Of a DNA stretch of 64,000 nucleotides, positions 6,667 to 15,173 are shown one piece after another. Positions within the stretch are counted from its first letter, which is position 1. The number at the start of each line of letters is the position of its first letter. The position numbers and the translations under genes are program-made. This DNA comes from an uncultured Ardenticatenia bacterium. Its GTDB lineage: Bacteria; Chloroflexota; Anaerolineae; 4572-78; NAK82. Location of the stretch: contig CAKZLO010000062.1 in assembly GCA_937127125.1 (NCBI GenBank), forward strand, positions 26,852 through 90,851. The letters are read 5' to 3'. Below the pieces are notes generated by a model. It was not told the origin of the DNA, made no database searches, and worked only from the letters and a program-made list of their open reading frames with translations.

Positions 6667-8004
6667 TCATTCTTGGATGACAGGAAGGATGATGCGGAAT
6701 AGAGCTCGATAGGAGTGATTGGTACGCAAGTAGTTGCCATTCCAACCGCCTACGGCATATACCTCGGCATCCAAAGCAGCTACACCCAGGTTGCGCCACT
6801 GTCCCAGGATGGGCGTTTCGAAGACACTCCACATGTTTGTTTCAGGATTGTATTTCTCGTTGGTTACGATAGAGTTGATCCATCCACCGCCAATAACGTA
6901 TAGCTCTGCGCCAACGACCGCTCCCCCGGCGCCCGCTCGTCCCACCGTCATAGGCGCTCGTGACGACCAGCTGTCCCGCTCCGCGTCATACGCCAAAGTC
7001 TCGGAAATCTCACGCATCCCATCGTAGCCGCCAGCCACGTAGATAGTTTCTCCAATTGTACCTGCTACTGCAAAGCCACACGGGTAGGGAAGTTCAGCGC
7101 GCAATGTCCATTTGTCCTGAGATGGGTTGTACTCTTGAACATATGGGACAAACTCGGCGCCGTTCCAACCGCCGAAGACGTAGAGGCGTTTATTCAATGT
7201 AGCGAGTGCGTAGCCGCACACGGCTATCGGCATAGGTGCTGCCTGGCTCCAGATATCCTTATCCGGGTCATATACCTCTAATGCCTCGATGGCAGTATCC
7301 GAGCTCCTGCACCCCCCGGGAACGTAGATGAGATCGTCGATCGCTGCAGCCGCGATGTTGGAAGCCGGGGTGGGTTTGCTGCTGCGAGCTGTCCAAGTAT
7401 CTGCATAGGGTAGATATGCATCCACTTGTCCCGTGACGCCTTCCTCACGATCTCCGCCGATAGCGTACAAAGCGCCCCGGTAGGCGGCTAGTGCCAATCG
7501 CGTGCGCGCAACGGGCAAGTCAGCATGCTCAGTCCATCGATGGGTAGGTATGGCTGCCAAAGATGCACTCTCGCCCGGCCGGTCCGAGATTGGATTGGTA
7601 ATGTTGGCCGTGGATCTACTCGGTTCGATTGCTGGCAACACGACCAGAACAGCCACTAGCAGCACTGCCCCCAATGCGAACAGGCGTTGCCACAGTGTCA
7701 CCGGTCCCGCGACGGAGGAGAGCAGGACCATCTGTTCAGGAGGAATTTCGTGGTGAGTGGCCAGTCCCTGTTCCGGTGCAACACCTGCGCTGGGCACAGC
7801 AGCCAATCCCATCCGAATGGCCACCAAGGTCGCCTCGGTGCGCGATTGTACGCCTAGTTTCTCGAAGATGCTACGCATGTGCGCCTTGACCGTGTTGATG
7901 CTGATGACCAGCTCGCGCGCAATTTCTTGGTTGCTCAGCCCTGTCGCAACCAAGGCCAGCACTTCGCGTTCCCGTTCACTCAGGGGGAGTTGTTCCTCGT
8001 CCAT
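6667..8004 (-). CDS. Membrane-anchored LuxR-type HTH protein with six Kelch repeats
   Basis: A 445-residue protein with three parts. Residues 7-66 are a LuxR/FixJ DNA-binding domain (LSEREREVLALVATGLSNQE, TVKAHMRSIFEKLGVQSR). A hydrophobic stretch near 105-127 (LFALGAVLLVAVLVVLPAI) is a single membrane span. Residues 150-440 contain six Kelch blades, each marked by a hydrophobic-Y-x-x-GG segment (LYAIGG, IYVPGG, LYVFGG, IYVAGG, LYVIGG, VYAVGG). There is no receiver domain. The HTH would be cytoplasmic and the propeller outside, a ToxR-like layout. The start at 8004 is preferred because a promoter -10 box overlaps the upstream ATG pair at 8031. It is divergent from a sortase gene, a likely target. 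Confidence 0.85.
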   Translation of the reverse strand: MDEEQLPLSEREREVLALVATGLSNQEIARELVISINTVKAHMRSIFEKLGVQSRTEATLVAIRMGLAAVPSAGVAPEQGLATHHEIPPEQMVLLSSVAGPVTLWQRLFALGAVLLVAVLVVLPAIEPSRSTANITNPISDRPGESASLAAIPTHRWTEHADLPVARTRLALAAYRGALYAIGGDREEGVTGQVDAYLPYADTWTARSSKPTPASNIAAAAIDDLIYVPGGCRSSDTAIEALEVYDPDKDIWSQAAPMPIAVCGYALATLNKRLYVFGGWNGAEFVPYVQEYNPSQDKWTLRAELPYPCGFAVAGTIGETIYVAGGYDGMREISETLAYDAERDSWSSRAPMTVGRAGAGGAVVGAELYVIGGGWINSIVTNEKYNPETNMWSVFETPILGQWRNLGVAALDAEVYAVGGWNGNYLRTNHSYRALFRIILPVIQE

Positions 8005-8026
8005 CCGCTCTCTCAAATTGTAATGC

Positions 8027-8056
8027 ATCATAGTCAGAGCAGGTAGACCTCGTCAA
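8027..8056 (-). promoter_or_regulatory. Predicted promoter of the LuxR-Kelch gene
   Basis: Minus-strand TTGACG (8051-8056), 18-bp spacer, TATGAT (8027-8032). Transcription would begin near 8020, downstream of the first in-frame ATG, which supports translation from 8004 with a GAGAGAGCGG site. Confidence 0.55.
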
Positions 8057-8259
8057 GTCCGATCTGGTAGGATTGGGTAGTAACAGTGGAAGCAGCACAG
8101 CACACGATCGTGACTATGAACGATAAGCCTGCATAGACGCTGGCTCCATTGACAATGCTGGATGCATCTCAGCGCGTTAAGCTGCCTATTCTTGCTCGAA
8201 CAGCCAGAGGTCGTGCCAAGTGGAAAGTGGAGCGCATGTGACGAGTATAAGTCATGGCT

Positions 8260-8288
8260 TTGACAAATACCCTCAAAGGCAATATACA
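8260..8288 (+). promoter_or_regulatory. Strong promoter of the sortase gene
   Basis: TTGACA (8260-8265), 17-bp spacer, TATACA (8283-8288). The start of transcription near 8295 excludes the upstream in-frame ATG at 8220 and fixes the sortase start at 8328. Between the two divergent promoters (8057-8259) I see no gene. Confidence 0.75.
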
Positions 8289-8327
8289 TTAGGCGAACGA
8301 GGGATACACTGGAAGGGAACACTTTTG

Positions 8328-9284
8328 ATGCGCCGAAGACTGCCAGCACGCTATCAGCAGATCACGCGATTTGAACATCTCATTGTGATTTTAAGCAGCT
8401 TCACCTGGACAGGCGTTGTTCTGCTGATTTTGGTCGTGGTGTGGGGATTTCAGGATGTACAAGCTCGGTGGGCACTGCTGGAGCGCAGAAATAGGGCCCC
8501 AACGGTCGAACTATCGCCTGTGGTTTGGCGATCCTACATTGATGTACCCATGGCACAAGTGTTGCCGGAGACGCCTCTAGAAGGAACACCGACTCAGACC
8601 GCGACCCCTATACCCACTATGCCTACATCGCGTCCTCCCTCCACGTCATCTTTGTCTCAGCCCTGGCGCACCCCATTATCCACGCCAGCGCCTTCACCCA
8701 CATTGGCTGTCACCTTATTGGTTCACAAGACTGCCACTCCCAACCGTAGTCCCACCCCGACTGCCTCCCGTATGCCACAGCCTCCCGTCGTGACACCAAC
8801 TTATGGGACTCCCCCGGCTCCCGTCGCGCGCGAGGGAGCGCCGGACCGTTTGGTCATCCCATCGCTCGGCATTGACACACCTGTGGTTCCAGTCACGTGG
8901 GTGGTAGTTCAAGAAGGAAGTCAAACATACAATGTGTGGCAGGTAGCCGATTATGCTGCAGGCTGGCACGTCACCAGCGCCTTGCCCGGTCAGCCGGGTA
9001 ACACAGTGATCGCCGGTCATCACAACATCAAAGGAGAAGTGTTCCGCTACCTGGCCGATATTGAGGAAGGCGCCGAGATCGATGTCTACGCGGGTGACGC
9101 GGTCTACCGTTACTATGTGGAACAGAAGATAATCGTAAAGGAAAAAGGTGAACCTTTTGAGGTGCGCCAGCAAAATGCGCGCTGGATAGGCCCGACGGAT
9201 GATGTCAGACTAACTCTGATCACCTGTTGGCCCTACACGAACAACACACATCGCGTGATTGTGGTGGCAAAGCCGCGCCCCTGA
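8328..9284 (+). CDS. Sortase with N-terminal membrane anchor and Pro/Thr-rich stalk
   Basis: A 318-residue transpeptidase. A membrane span at 17-39 is followed by a Pro/Thr/Ser-rich stalk (about 75-165) and a C-terminal sortase domain (170-318). Catalytic residues are visible: His in VIAGHHN, Cys in TLITCWP and Arg in THRVIVV. Sortases cleave an LPxTG-like signal and join the protein to peptidoglycan or to another protein. The sequence resembles the class D/E-like sortases of Chloroflexota and Firmicutes, but the class is not certain. GGAAGGG lies 10 nt before the ATG. No obvious LPxTG substrate is encoded in the window. Confidence 0.9.
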   Translation: MRRRLPARYQQITRFEHLIVILSSFTWTGVVLLILVVVWGFQDVQARWALLERRNRAPTVELSPVVWRSYIDVPMAQVLPETPLEGTPTQTATPIPTMPTSRPPSTSSLSQPWRTPLSTPAPSPTLAVTLLVHKTATPNRSPTPTASRMPQPPVVTPTYGTPPAPVAREGAPDRLVIPSLGIDTPVVPVTWVVVQEGSQTYNVWQVADYAAGWHVTSALPGQPGNTVIAGHHNIKGEVFRYLADIEEGAEIDVYAGDAVYRYYVEQKIIVKEKGEPFEVRQQNARWIGPTDDVRLTLITCWPYTNNTHRVIVVAKPRP

Positions 9285-9312
9285 ACCCGTGTCCAGGGCT
9301 GCGGAGACTTTC

Positions 9313-10389
9313 TCAACCGTTGCCCAACAACCCTAGCTGTGAGTGGTCGCCTAAGGTGAACTTGTACGCGCGCGGTCGAATGGGGGACCTTTGGATGATT
9401 ACGTGGCGACCGATCAGACTGTCCTCAATGCGCTGATCCAGATCGCGTATTTGACTGTGCTCTAACACGATAGAACGACTCACCTCGGCATTCTCAATGA
9501 TCACATGATGATAAATGGAGGTGAAGGGGCCGATATAGGCATTGATGATACGGCTGTGTTCCCCGATAATGGCAGGTCCGCGAATGACGCTGTTGATCAC
9601 CTCGGCCCCTTTCTCGATGGTCACGCGGCTGTCCACCTGAGAGGCACGATCAACATAACCCTCAATGCACGGTGTGAGCTCCTCGAGCACCAAGCTGTTT
9701 GCCTCCAACATGTCGCCCGGACGGCCCGTATCAATCCACCATCCACGGTGGATATAGGGATGCACGGTGTAGTTGTGCTCGACGAGCCACTGGATGGCAT
9801 CCGTGATCTCCAACTCCCCACGCCATGATGGCGTAATGTTTTCCACTGCCTCAAAGATGTGGTGGTTAAACATATAGATACCCACCAAGGCAAGATCACT
9901 GGGAGGATCTTTGGGCTTCTCGATCAGTCGCACAATACGCCCTTGTTCGTCCAGCTCGGCTACACCGTACTGTTCGGGCACGTCCACATGGGTGAGTACA
10001 ATCTGACTGTCATAATTGCTTTCTGCAAACTCGGCGATGAGTGGACTGATACCTCCTTGGATGACATTGTCTCCCAGGAACATGACAAACCGCTCATCTC
10101 CCAAGAAATCACGTGAGATTTTCACGGCATGCGCAAGGCCCAGTGGAGCTTCTTGGCGGATGTAAGTGATGTGAACACCCCATCGATCTCCGCGTCCGAC
10201 TGCCCGTCGAATCTCTTCCTCTGTGTCCCCTACCACAATGCCGATCTCTGTGATGCCGGCGTCGCGGATCGATTCGATGACACGGAACAGAATGGGTTTG
10301 TTCGCTACAGGGATCAGCTGCTTGGCACTAGTATAGGTTAATGGATACAGGCGTGTCCCCTTGCCTCCGCTTAGAACGAGCCCTTTCAC
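9313..10389 (-). CDS. rmlA: Glucose-1-phosphate thymidylyltransferase, long form
   Basis: A 358-residue nucleotidyltransferase that makes dTDP-glucose from dTTP and glucose 1-phosphate, the first step to dTDP-L-rhamnose and other deoxysugars. The N-terminal signature is LSGGKGTRLYPLT (7-19), with FLGDN near 109 and the EKP segment near 155. Residues 245-345 form a left-handed beta-helix tail with hexapeptide-like repeats (VTIEKGAEVINSVIRGPAII), which marks the long StrD-like group rather than the 290-residue RmlA. GTG start with AAGGAG 9 nt upstream. It closes the exopolysaccharide operon, 14 bp after the BY-kinase. No rmlBCD is in the window. Confidence 0.9.
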   Translation of the reverse strand: MKGLVLSGGKGTRLYPLTYTSAKQLIPVANKPILFRVIESIRDAGITEIGIVVGDTEEEIRRAVGRGDRWGVHITYIRQEAPLGLAHAVKISRDFLGDERFVMFLGDNVIQGGISPLIAEFAESNYDSQIVLTHVDVPEQYGVAELDEQGRIVRLIEKPKDPPSDLALVGIYMFNHHIFEAVENITPSWRGELEITDAIQWLVEHNYTVHPYIHRGWWIDTGRPGDMLEANSLVLEELTPCIEGYVDRASQVDSRVTIEKGAEVINSVIRGPAIIGEHSRIINAYIGPFTSIYHHVIIENAEVSRSIVLEHSQIRDLDQRIEDSLIGRHVIIQRSPIRPRAYKFTLGDHSQLGLLGNG

Positions 10390-10403
10390 CTTTGTGTTCT
10401 CCT

Positions 10404-11069
10404 TCAGCGATAATTGGGATAGTAGCCTCCAAAGCTGCGATCGAAAGGAGCATTCAGCAATACCGAGCCCACTAGCCAGGCATTCACCTTGTCCAGGCGA
10501 TCCTTTGCGGCGCGCACATGGTCACGCCGAGTGCTCCCAGCCTCCACGACTAATAACACGCCATCCACCTTGCTTGCCAACAATGAAGCGTCTGTCACCA
10601 CGATCAAAGGGGGAGCATCGAAGAGGACCATGTCCGCCTGTTCGCGCAACTGAGCAATAATTTCTTCCATACGACGCGTTGCCAGTAGCTGGCTAGGAAT
10701 GGAAGGCAGTGGTCCGCTGGTCAGAACCTTTAGAGTGGTATTGGGAATCGCTTGAAGCGGAAGGTCAGATGCTGCCACATTACCACGGAACAGATCGGTT
10801 AGGCCTCGCTCATTCGGCAAGCCGAAGATGGTGTGCAAGCTAGGGCGACGCAGGTCTGCGTCCACAGCGATGACAGAGCGCTCCCCGTCTGCCAAAGCTA
10901 CCGCCAAGTTGGCGAGCGCCAAGCTCTTGTTCTCCTTGGGACTGGGCGACGTCACCAACAACGTACGCAGCACGCGGTCAACCGCGGCAAATTCGAGGTT
11001 GACACACAGGGCACGATATGCTTCCGCTGCTGGTGACGTGGGAGAAGTCAACGTAATGATTTGATCCAT
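10404..11069 (-). CDS. BY-kinase-like (CpsD/CapB) ATPase with altered Walker A
   Basis: A 221-residue cytoplasmic partner of Wzz-type proteins. The MinD/ParA-like fold is clear: VIAVDADLRRPSLHTIFG (Walker A' region), MVLFDAPPLIVVTDA (Walker B) and a short C-terminal tyrosine cluster GGYYPNYR. In BY-kinases the P-loop reads close to SPGPGEGKS; here it is TSPSPKENKS, so the Gly before Lys is Asn and the first Gly is Ser. ATP binding may be weakened or altered. It would control exopolysaccharide chain length through the two Wzz proteins encoded just upstream. ATG 11069 is chosen over an upstream in-frame TTG. Confidence 0.85.
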   Translation of the reverse strand: MDQIITLTSPTSPAAEAYRALCVNLEFAAVDRVLRTLLVTSPSPKENKSLALANLAVALADGERSVIAVDADLRRPSLHTIFGLPNERGLTDLFRGNVAASDLPLQAIPNTTLKVLTSGPLPSIPSQLLATRRMEEIIAQLREQADMVLFDAPPLIVVTDASLLASKVDGVLLVVEAGSTRRDHVRAAKDRLDKVNAWLVGSVLLNAPFDRSFGGYYPNYR

Positions 11070-11111
11070 TGCTTCCAGATATCCTCCCAAACCGCTGATA
11101 ATTGCACAGCG

Positions 11112-11831
11112 TTATGCACCGCGCTTGGCGGCTGCCAGTCTACGTTCCGTTGCTCGACTGCCGCTTTCAGGAACAACAGGCGGGATGACGCCCAGCACGG
11201 TTACCTGAACAGCGCGTTCGAGATCTTCGTCGGTGCGGATGACATCTTGTTCCAACCATTCTAGGAAGAACACCACCAGCAGACCGATCAAAAATCCAAC
11301 CAGTCCACCAGCCAGCGTGTTGATCCTGGTGTTAGGGGAATACTGCTGATAGCCCAGATTCCACACCGAGTCTAATATGCTCACCTCGATCCGGTCGCGT
11401 TTGTCCTGTCGTTGATTCCACGCGTCACGATCTTCTACGAATACCTCGGCCATAGTTTGGGCAATAGTCATTGCGACCTGAGGGTCGGGATCGCGCGCTT
11501 CAATTTGTAGGGTGAAGGTATCGGCTGCTGGGCTGACAAACAGTTTGCTCAACAGAGTGGTTGTATCCATATCCAGCTGGGCACGGTCAATCACTTCTTG
11601 GGCCATCTTGTGTGTACGAATGTTCTCGGCATAGTTGCGTAGCAGATCTTTGGTGGTGTTGCTAAGCCCCCAATCTGCGCGCGCCGGATTGACGCTCAAC
11701 TTGACACTGGCACTGTAGATAGGTATCTGCATTCTGCTGACGGCGAAAGCGGTAACAGCTGCCACGACCGCGACCAGAACGGCAATCCATCCTCGTTTTG
11801 ATAGAATGCGCAAGTAATCCGTAATCTCCAT
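11112..11831 (-). CDS. Wzz-type polysaccharide co-polymerase
   Basis: About 239 residues with the Wzz/CapA topology: a first membrane span near 14-33 after the ITDYLRILSKRGW motif, an outer coiled region of 130 residues, and a second span near 165-187 (TLAGGLVGFLIGLLVVFFLEWLE), then a cytoplasmic tail of 45 residues ending in basic residues. Such proteins set chain length and export of capsule or exopolysaccharide together with a BY-kinase, whose gene follows 42 bp downstream. GGGAGGGG precedes the ATG at 11831, which is preferred over a GTG three codons earlier. Second of two adjacent Wzz paralogues. Confidence 0.85.
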   Translation of the reverse strand: MEITDYLRILSKRGWIAVLVAVVAAVTAFAVSRMQIPIYSASVKLSVNPARADWGLSNTTKDLLRNYAENIRTHKMAQEVIDRAQLDMDTTTLLSKLFVSPAADTFTLQIEARDPDPQVAMTIAQTMAEVFVEDRDAWNQRQDKRDRIEVSILDSVWNLGYQQYSPNTRINTLAGGLVGFLIGLLVVFFLEWLEQDVIRTDEDLERAVQVTVLGVIPPVVPESGSRATERRLAAAKRGA

Positions 11832-11861
11832 CCTGTTCACCCCTCCCGATTCAGAACAGCA

Positions 11862-12548
11862 TTACCGCCACCTACCGGGCACTTCGGCCAGCACAGTGAT
11901 CCCCATCGCTTCCAGTTCCGACTTGTTTCTCACACTGTCGTCCAGATAGTCCAACAGAAAGCACAGTGCCACGCCCGCCAACACAGCTAGAAGCAAGCGC
12001 ACCGGCAGGTCAAGGCGCTGGGTAAGGCTGGGAGGCAATGGGGCGACGCGCGGTCCATCAAAGAGGCGGACAATGGGCTGCAAGGAGCCAAGGCGACCAA
12101 AGTAGGCAGGGGCTTCTTGTTGCAACACCTCGACGGTTGTCCGGACGATCGCGCCTGCCTGATCAGGATCGCCCCATGTTACTTGGATCTCAACCACACG
12201 ATGAATCTGTTGGGAAGAGGTGGAGCTCTGGAGGATGCCTGGCGGCACCTGGATGCCCTGCGCAGCCAGCCGATCACTAACCATACGAGCCACAGAATCC
12301 CCTGTCACAAAAGCACTGAAGTCGTCCACCAGATATTCGGTTGCTTGGGGTGCGGTGAGTCGAGGGTCAAACCCCATACCTTCGACTTGCTGCAAAGGTG
12401 GCACATCCACCAACAACCGAGCTGAGGCCACAAATTGGGGCATCACAGGCTGGCGCAGCGCCAGGCTGAGAAGCAACACAATTGCCAGTAATCCCAGTGG
12501 CAGCCAAAAACGTCTGCGGATAATGGACACGTATTGTCGAAGTTCCAT
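11862..12548 (-). CDS. Wzz-type polysaccharide co-polymerase, second paralogue
   Basis: A 228-residue protein with two membrane spans (about 14-33 and 178-198) framing an outer domain. The N-terminus MELRQYVSIIRRRFWLPLG is the usual Wzz opening and the end NKSELEAMGITVLAEVPGRW matches the cytoplasmic tail that normally leads to the kinase. It differs considerably from the neighbouring Wzz protein, so the pair may act as a hetero-oligomer, which is inference. It lies between the glycosyltransferase and the other Wzz gene on the same strand. Confidence 0.85.
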   Translation of the reverse strand: MELRQYVSIIRRRFWLPLGLLAIVLLLSLALRQPVMPQFVASARLLVDVPPLQQVEGMGFDPRLTAPQATEYLVDDFSAFVTGDSVARMVSDRLAAQGIQVPPGILQSSTSSQQIHRVVEIQVTWGDPDQAGAIVRTTVEVLQQEAPAYFGRLGSLQPIVRLFDGPRVAPLPPSLTQRLDLPVRLLLAVLAGVALCFLLDYLDDSVRNKSELEAMGITVLAEVPGRWR

Positions 12549-12593
12549 AGATCCTATATGGGAAGTGTAGATAATTTCCTGCTTCCCGTCAAA

Positions 12594-13721
12594 CTATGCG
12601 CGGAACTGTTCCCAACAGGTCGTAACAAACTCGGTAAACTCTTGTTTGAAGCGCTCCACGCTGAAGCGCTGCGCGTGATGGTGAATGCGCATCCGATCAA
12701 ATCGCATCTCTTCCAGACGGTGCACTGCTTCGATCAGGGACTCGACCGTTTGCTCTGGAAACAGCACGCCCGTCTCACCGTCAATCACAGTGTCGAGGGC
12801 GCCGCCGCCAGCGTAGGCGATCACAGGCCGCCCTGCTGCCTGCGCCTCCACAGGGGCAATACCAAAGTCCTCGCAACCCGGAAAAACAAAGGCCTTGCAA
12901 TGTGCCAGCAAATGTGCGACTTCGCTGCTGGGCAGGCGACCAGTAAACTGCACCGTAGGACCAGCAAGGCGCTGTAACGCAGCGCGGTCACGACCATCTC
13001 CGACCACAATAAGTGGACGCCGCATCTGAGTGAAGGCACATACTGCCAAATCAATGCGTTTGTAAGGGATGAGACGCGAGACCACCAAGTAATAATCACC
13101 GGGCGGAGCATCGGAAGGGTGATAACGTTCAGTGTGCACAGGTGGGTAGATCACAGTTGACTCGCGCGAATAATATTGGGCAATCCTGTGCTGGACCTCT
13201 CGAGAAATAGCCACAAAGTAGTCCACCTGGTCTGCGGCACGTCGATCCCAATTGCGCAGCCATCGGATCAACAGTCGCAACGCGACACGCGCAGCAGTGC
13301 CGATCTCCTCGCGCTTCACATAAGCTTCATAGTCCCACACGTAACGGGTAGGCGTCAGGCAGTAGTCAATGTGGAGCTGATCACGCGTAGTCCGCACTCC
13401 GTGGCAAAACCCACTCTTGTTGGAAATCACCAGATCATACCCGCGCACGTCCATGCTGTGCACAGCGAACGGATAGAACGGGAGGTACATCTGGTGATGA
13501 CGGTAGATCCCGGGTGCCCGATCCAACCACGTGGAGCGAATATCCCACGATTGGTAGTGTTTGGGCATTCCCGCGCGCCAGTAAATTGTAGTGAAGATGG
13601 GAGCTCTCGGGAACAGCTCGACGAGTGTTTCCAAGACTGACTCTGCGCCCCCCAGCTGATTGAGCCAGTCATGGACGATGGCAACCTTTGCTTGCGAGAG
13701 CTCACGGGTTATACGGGCCAC
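12594..13721 (-). CDS. Family 4 glycosyltransferase
   Basis: A 375-residue GT-B enzyme. The acceptor half opens VAIVHDWLNQLGGAESVLE (13-31). The donor half has YLVVSRLIPYKRIDLAVCAF, VVGDGRDRAAL and the retaining-GT4 motif EDFGIAPVEAQAAGRPVIAY with two Glu residues seven apart. It probably transfers a hexose or mannose-type sugar from a nucleotide donor to the growing lipid-linked exopolysaccharide unit; sugar and linkage are not predictable. It starts at a GTG that overlaps the upstream membrane-protein gene by 20 bp, which implies coupled translation. Confidence 0.88.
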   Translation of the reverse strand: MARITRELSQAKVAIVHDWLNQLGGAESVLETLVELFPRAPIFTTIYWRAGMPKHYQSWDIRSTWLDRAPGIYRHHQMYLPFYPFAVHSMDVRGYDLVISNKSGFCHGVRTTRDQLHIDYCLTPTRYVWDYEAYVKREEIGTAARVALRLLIRWLRNWDRRAADQVDYFVAISREVQHRIAQYYSRESTVIYPPVHTERYHPSDAPPGDYYLVVSRLIPYKRIDLAVCAFTQMRRPLIVVGDGRDRAALQRLAGPTVQFTGRLPSSEVAHLLAHCKAFVFPGCEDFGIAPVEAQAAGRPVIAYAGGGALDTVIDGETGVLFPEQTVESLIEAVHRLEEMRFDRMRIHHHAQRFSVERFKQEFTEFVTTCWEQFRA

Positions 13722-14658
13722 CGACAGCAGTCGGTCCTAGCACGGTAAACTCACCGCTGGCTAGCAGCTTAGAGCTGACGTATAGTTCGAGACGATAGGT
13801 GCCAGCACCCACCGGTTTGACAAATATGTAGGAACGATCTTGAGAGCCCCACTCCCACGTTCCCTCCTCACGGGCGAATTCCAGCCCATTGTAGTACCAA
13901 ACCTGCGTCCAAGGCACTCCTTCGCGCATACCGCTAAATGGAAAGACAGCGTAAATGCGCTTCATTGTACTGGAAAAGACCTGAGTCGGATTCACGGGCA
14001 TCCGGCGGCCATCAATCTCAACGGCAAACGTGATGGGTCCCATGGTAGCATTAGGCGGCGGTGGCACAGGTGAACGTTCAGGGATTGGTGAGGGTGTGGC
14101 ACTAGGCGTTGGAACAGGACTGGCCCGCGAAGTCGGTGTAGGAGTGGGCCTCTGGAGCATCACAGTCGGCGATGGCGTTAGAGTCGGGGTGGGCGAGATT
14201 GTGGCAGTGGGATCCGGCTGCGTAGGTGTGGCAGCAGGTGTAATTACAGTACTAGGGGCGGCCAGAGTAAATGTCGGGATGATAGTACCTGTCGTCTGCT
14301 CGTTTTCCGCTTGACGGGAGGAGGGTACTGTCTGTATTACATCCGTCTGCGCAGCGGGCAGTTTGGCTGTGAGCATCTCCGCCAACCGGGTCGCCTCTTC
14401 TGAGAGATTGATTCGCAGGTCTAGCAGGATAGGCTGGGCATATCCAAAGAAGCCTGATGCGGCACCAATGGCAATCAGCGCCGCGATTGCCGCTCCGAAG
14501 CGAGCACGCCGCGCGCGTGCCCAACCTTCCTCGCGCACAATCGGGAAAATGCTGGAGCGCGCTTCACTGATAGAGCGTGACGCCACACCAAGAAGGAGAA
14601 ACATTAACAGGAGAAACCCGATCGCAGCTACCACAAGCAGTAGGGATACTGGGGACAT
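13702..14658 (-). CDS. Two-span membrane protein with Pro/Thr stalk and outer beta domain
   Basis: A 318-residue protein I do not recognise as a named family. Residues 3-27 and about 52-76 are hydrophobic spans. Residues 105-205 form a stalk rich in Thr, Pro and Ser with many TPTP-like repeats. Residues 210-318 look like a small beta domain (ITFAVEIDGRRM, WTQVWYYNGLEF, GTYRLELYVSSKLLASGEF) resembling domains found in other Chloroflexota surface proteins. It is first in the exopolysaccharide operon, 123 bp after a strong promoter, so a wall- or matrix-facing role in export is plausible but unproven. Confidence 0.6.
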   Translation of the reverse strand: MSPVSLLLVVAAIGFLLLMFLLLGVASRSISEARSSIFPIVREEGWARARRARFGAAIAALIAIGAASGFFGYAQPILLDLRINLSEEATRLAEMLTAKLPAAQTDVIQTVPSSRQAENEQTTGTIIPTFTLAAPSTVITPAATPTQPDPTATISPTPTLTPSPTVMLQRPTPTPTSRASPVPTPSATPSPIPERSPVPPPPNATMGPITFAVEIDGRRMPVNPTQVFSSTMKRIYAVFPFSGMREGVPWTQVWYYNGLEFAREEGTWEWGSQDRSYIFVKPVGAGTYRLELYVSSKLLASGEFTVLGPTAVGGPYNP

Positions 14659-14780
14659 TCCCGATCACCCTTCGGTCGTTATCGCCTCGTCGCCTTTAAC
14701 AGCACGCTCTGCAAGTGCTCCAGGTTCTGGGCGGGAGAACAAGCAACGCATTATCATAGGCAAAGAACCATCCAATTAAC

Positions 14781-14809
14781 AGTATAAACATTGTTGTATG
14801 TCCTGTCAA
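14781..14809 (-). promoter_or_regulatory. Strong promoter of the exopolysaccharide operon
   Basis: Minus-strand TTGACA (14804-14809), 17-bp spacer, TATACT (14781-14786). It lies back to back with the promoter of the amino acid transporter operon; the two -35 boxes are only 11 bp apart. Confidence 0.75.
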
Positions 14810-14820
14810 ACGCGGTTCAC

Positions 14821-14848
14821 TTGACATTCCTTCAGAGGGTGATATAAT
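14821..14848 (+). promoter_or_regulatory. Consensus promoter of the branched-chain amino acid transporter operon
   Basis: TTGACA (14821-14826), 16-bp spacer, TATAAT (14843-14848), both boxes perfect. Transcription would start near 14855 and run about 320 nt before the first gene. Confidence 0.8.
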
Positions 14849-15173
14849 TTTCCTTTAATTAGTGTAATAATGAAGCACGACAGTGCCTTCCTGTCGTATG
14901 TGCGTTTCTTTTAGAATTGTCCACCTCTGGTTCTTATTGGGTATCAACTTACTTTAGAGATTTTTGATGATGGCGCAAATGCATTGCATTGGGGATAACC
15001 TCCACCGGATCTACACAATTGTTCCGGTTCTCAGCAGAACGATCCGGTCTAACCGGCGCGTCAATTTATGTAGGTGAAAGGGGGGATGGCTATCGATTAA
15101 GAATGTGCCTGTTGCGCTGTCTCACTGATAGAGGTTATTCTGTACTGAGTACACTCGCAAGGAGGAGGTCACC
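14849..15173 (+). other. Long 5' leader before the liv operon
   Basis: No gene with a good start is visible. Near its 5' end ACGACAG (14877-14883) pairs with CTGTCGT (14891-14897) across a 7-nt loop, and TTTCTTTT follows a few bases later, which could be a weak early terminator or attenuator. I recognise no known riboswitch. AAGGAGGAGG just before 15174 is a strong ribosome-binding site. Confidence 0.45.
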
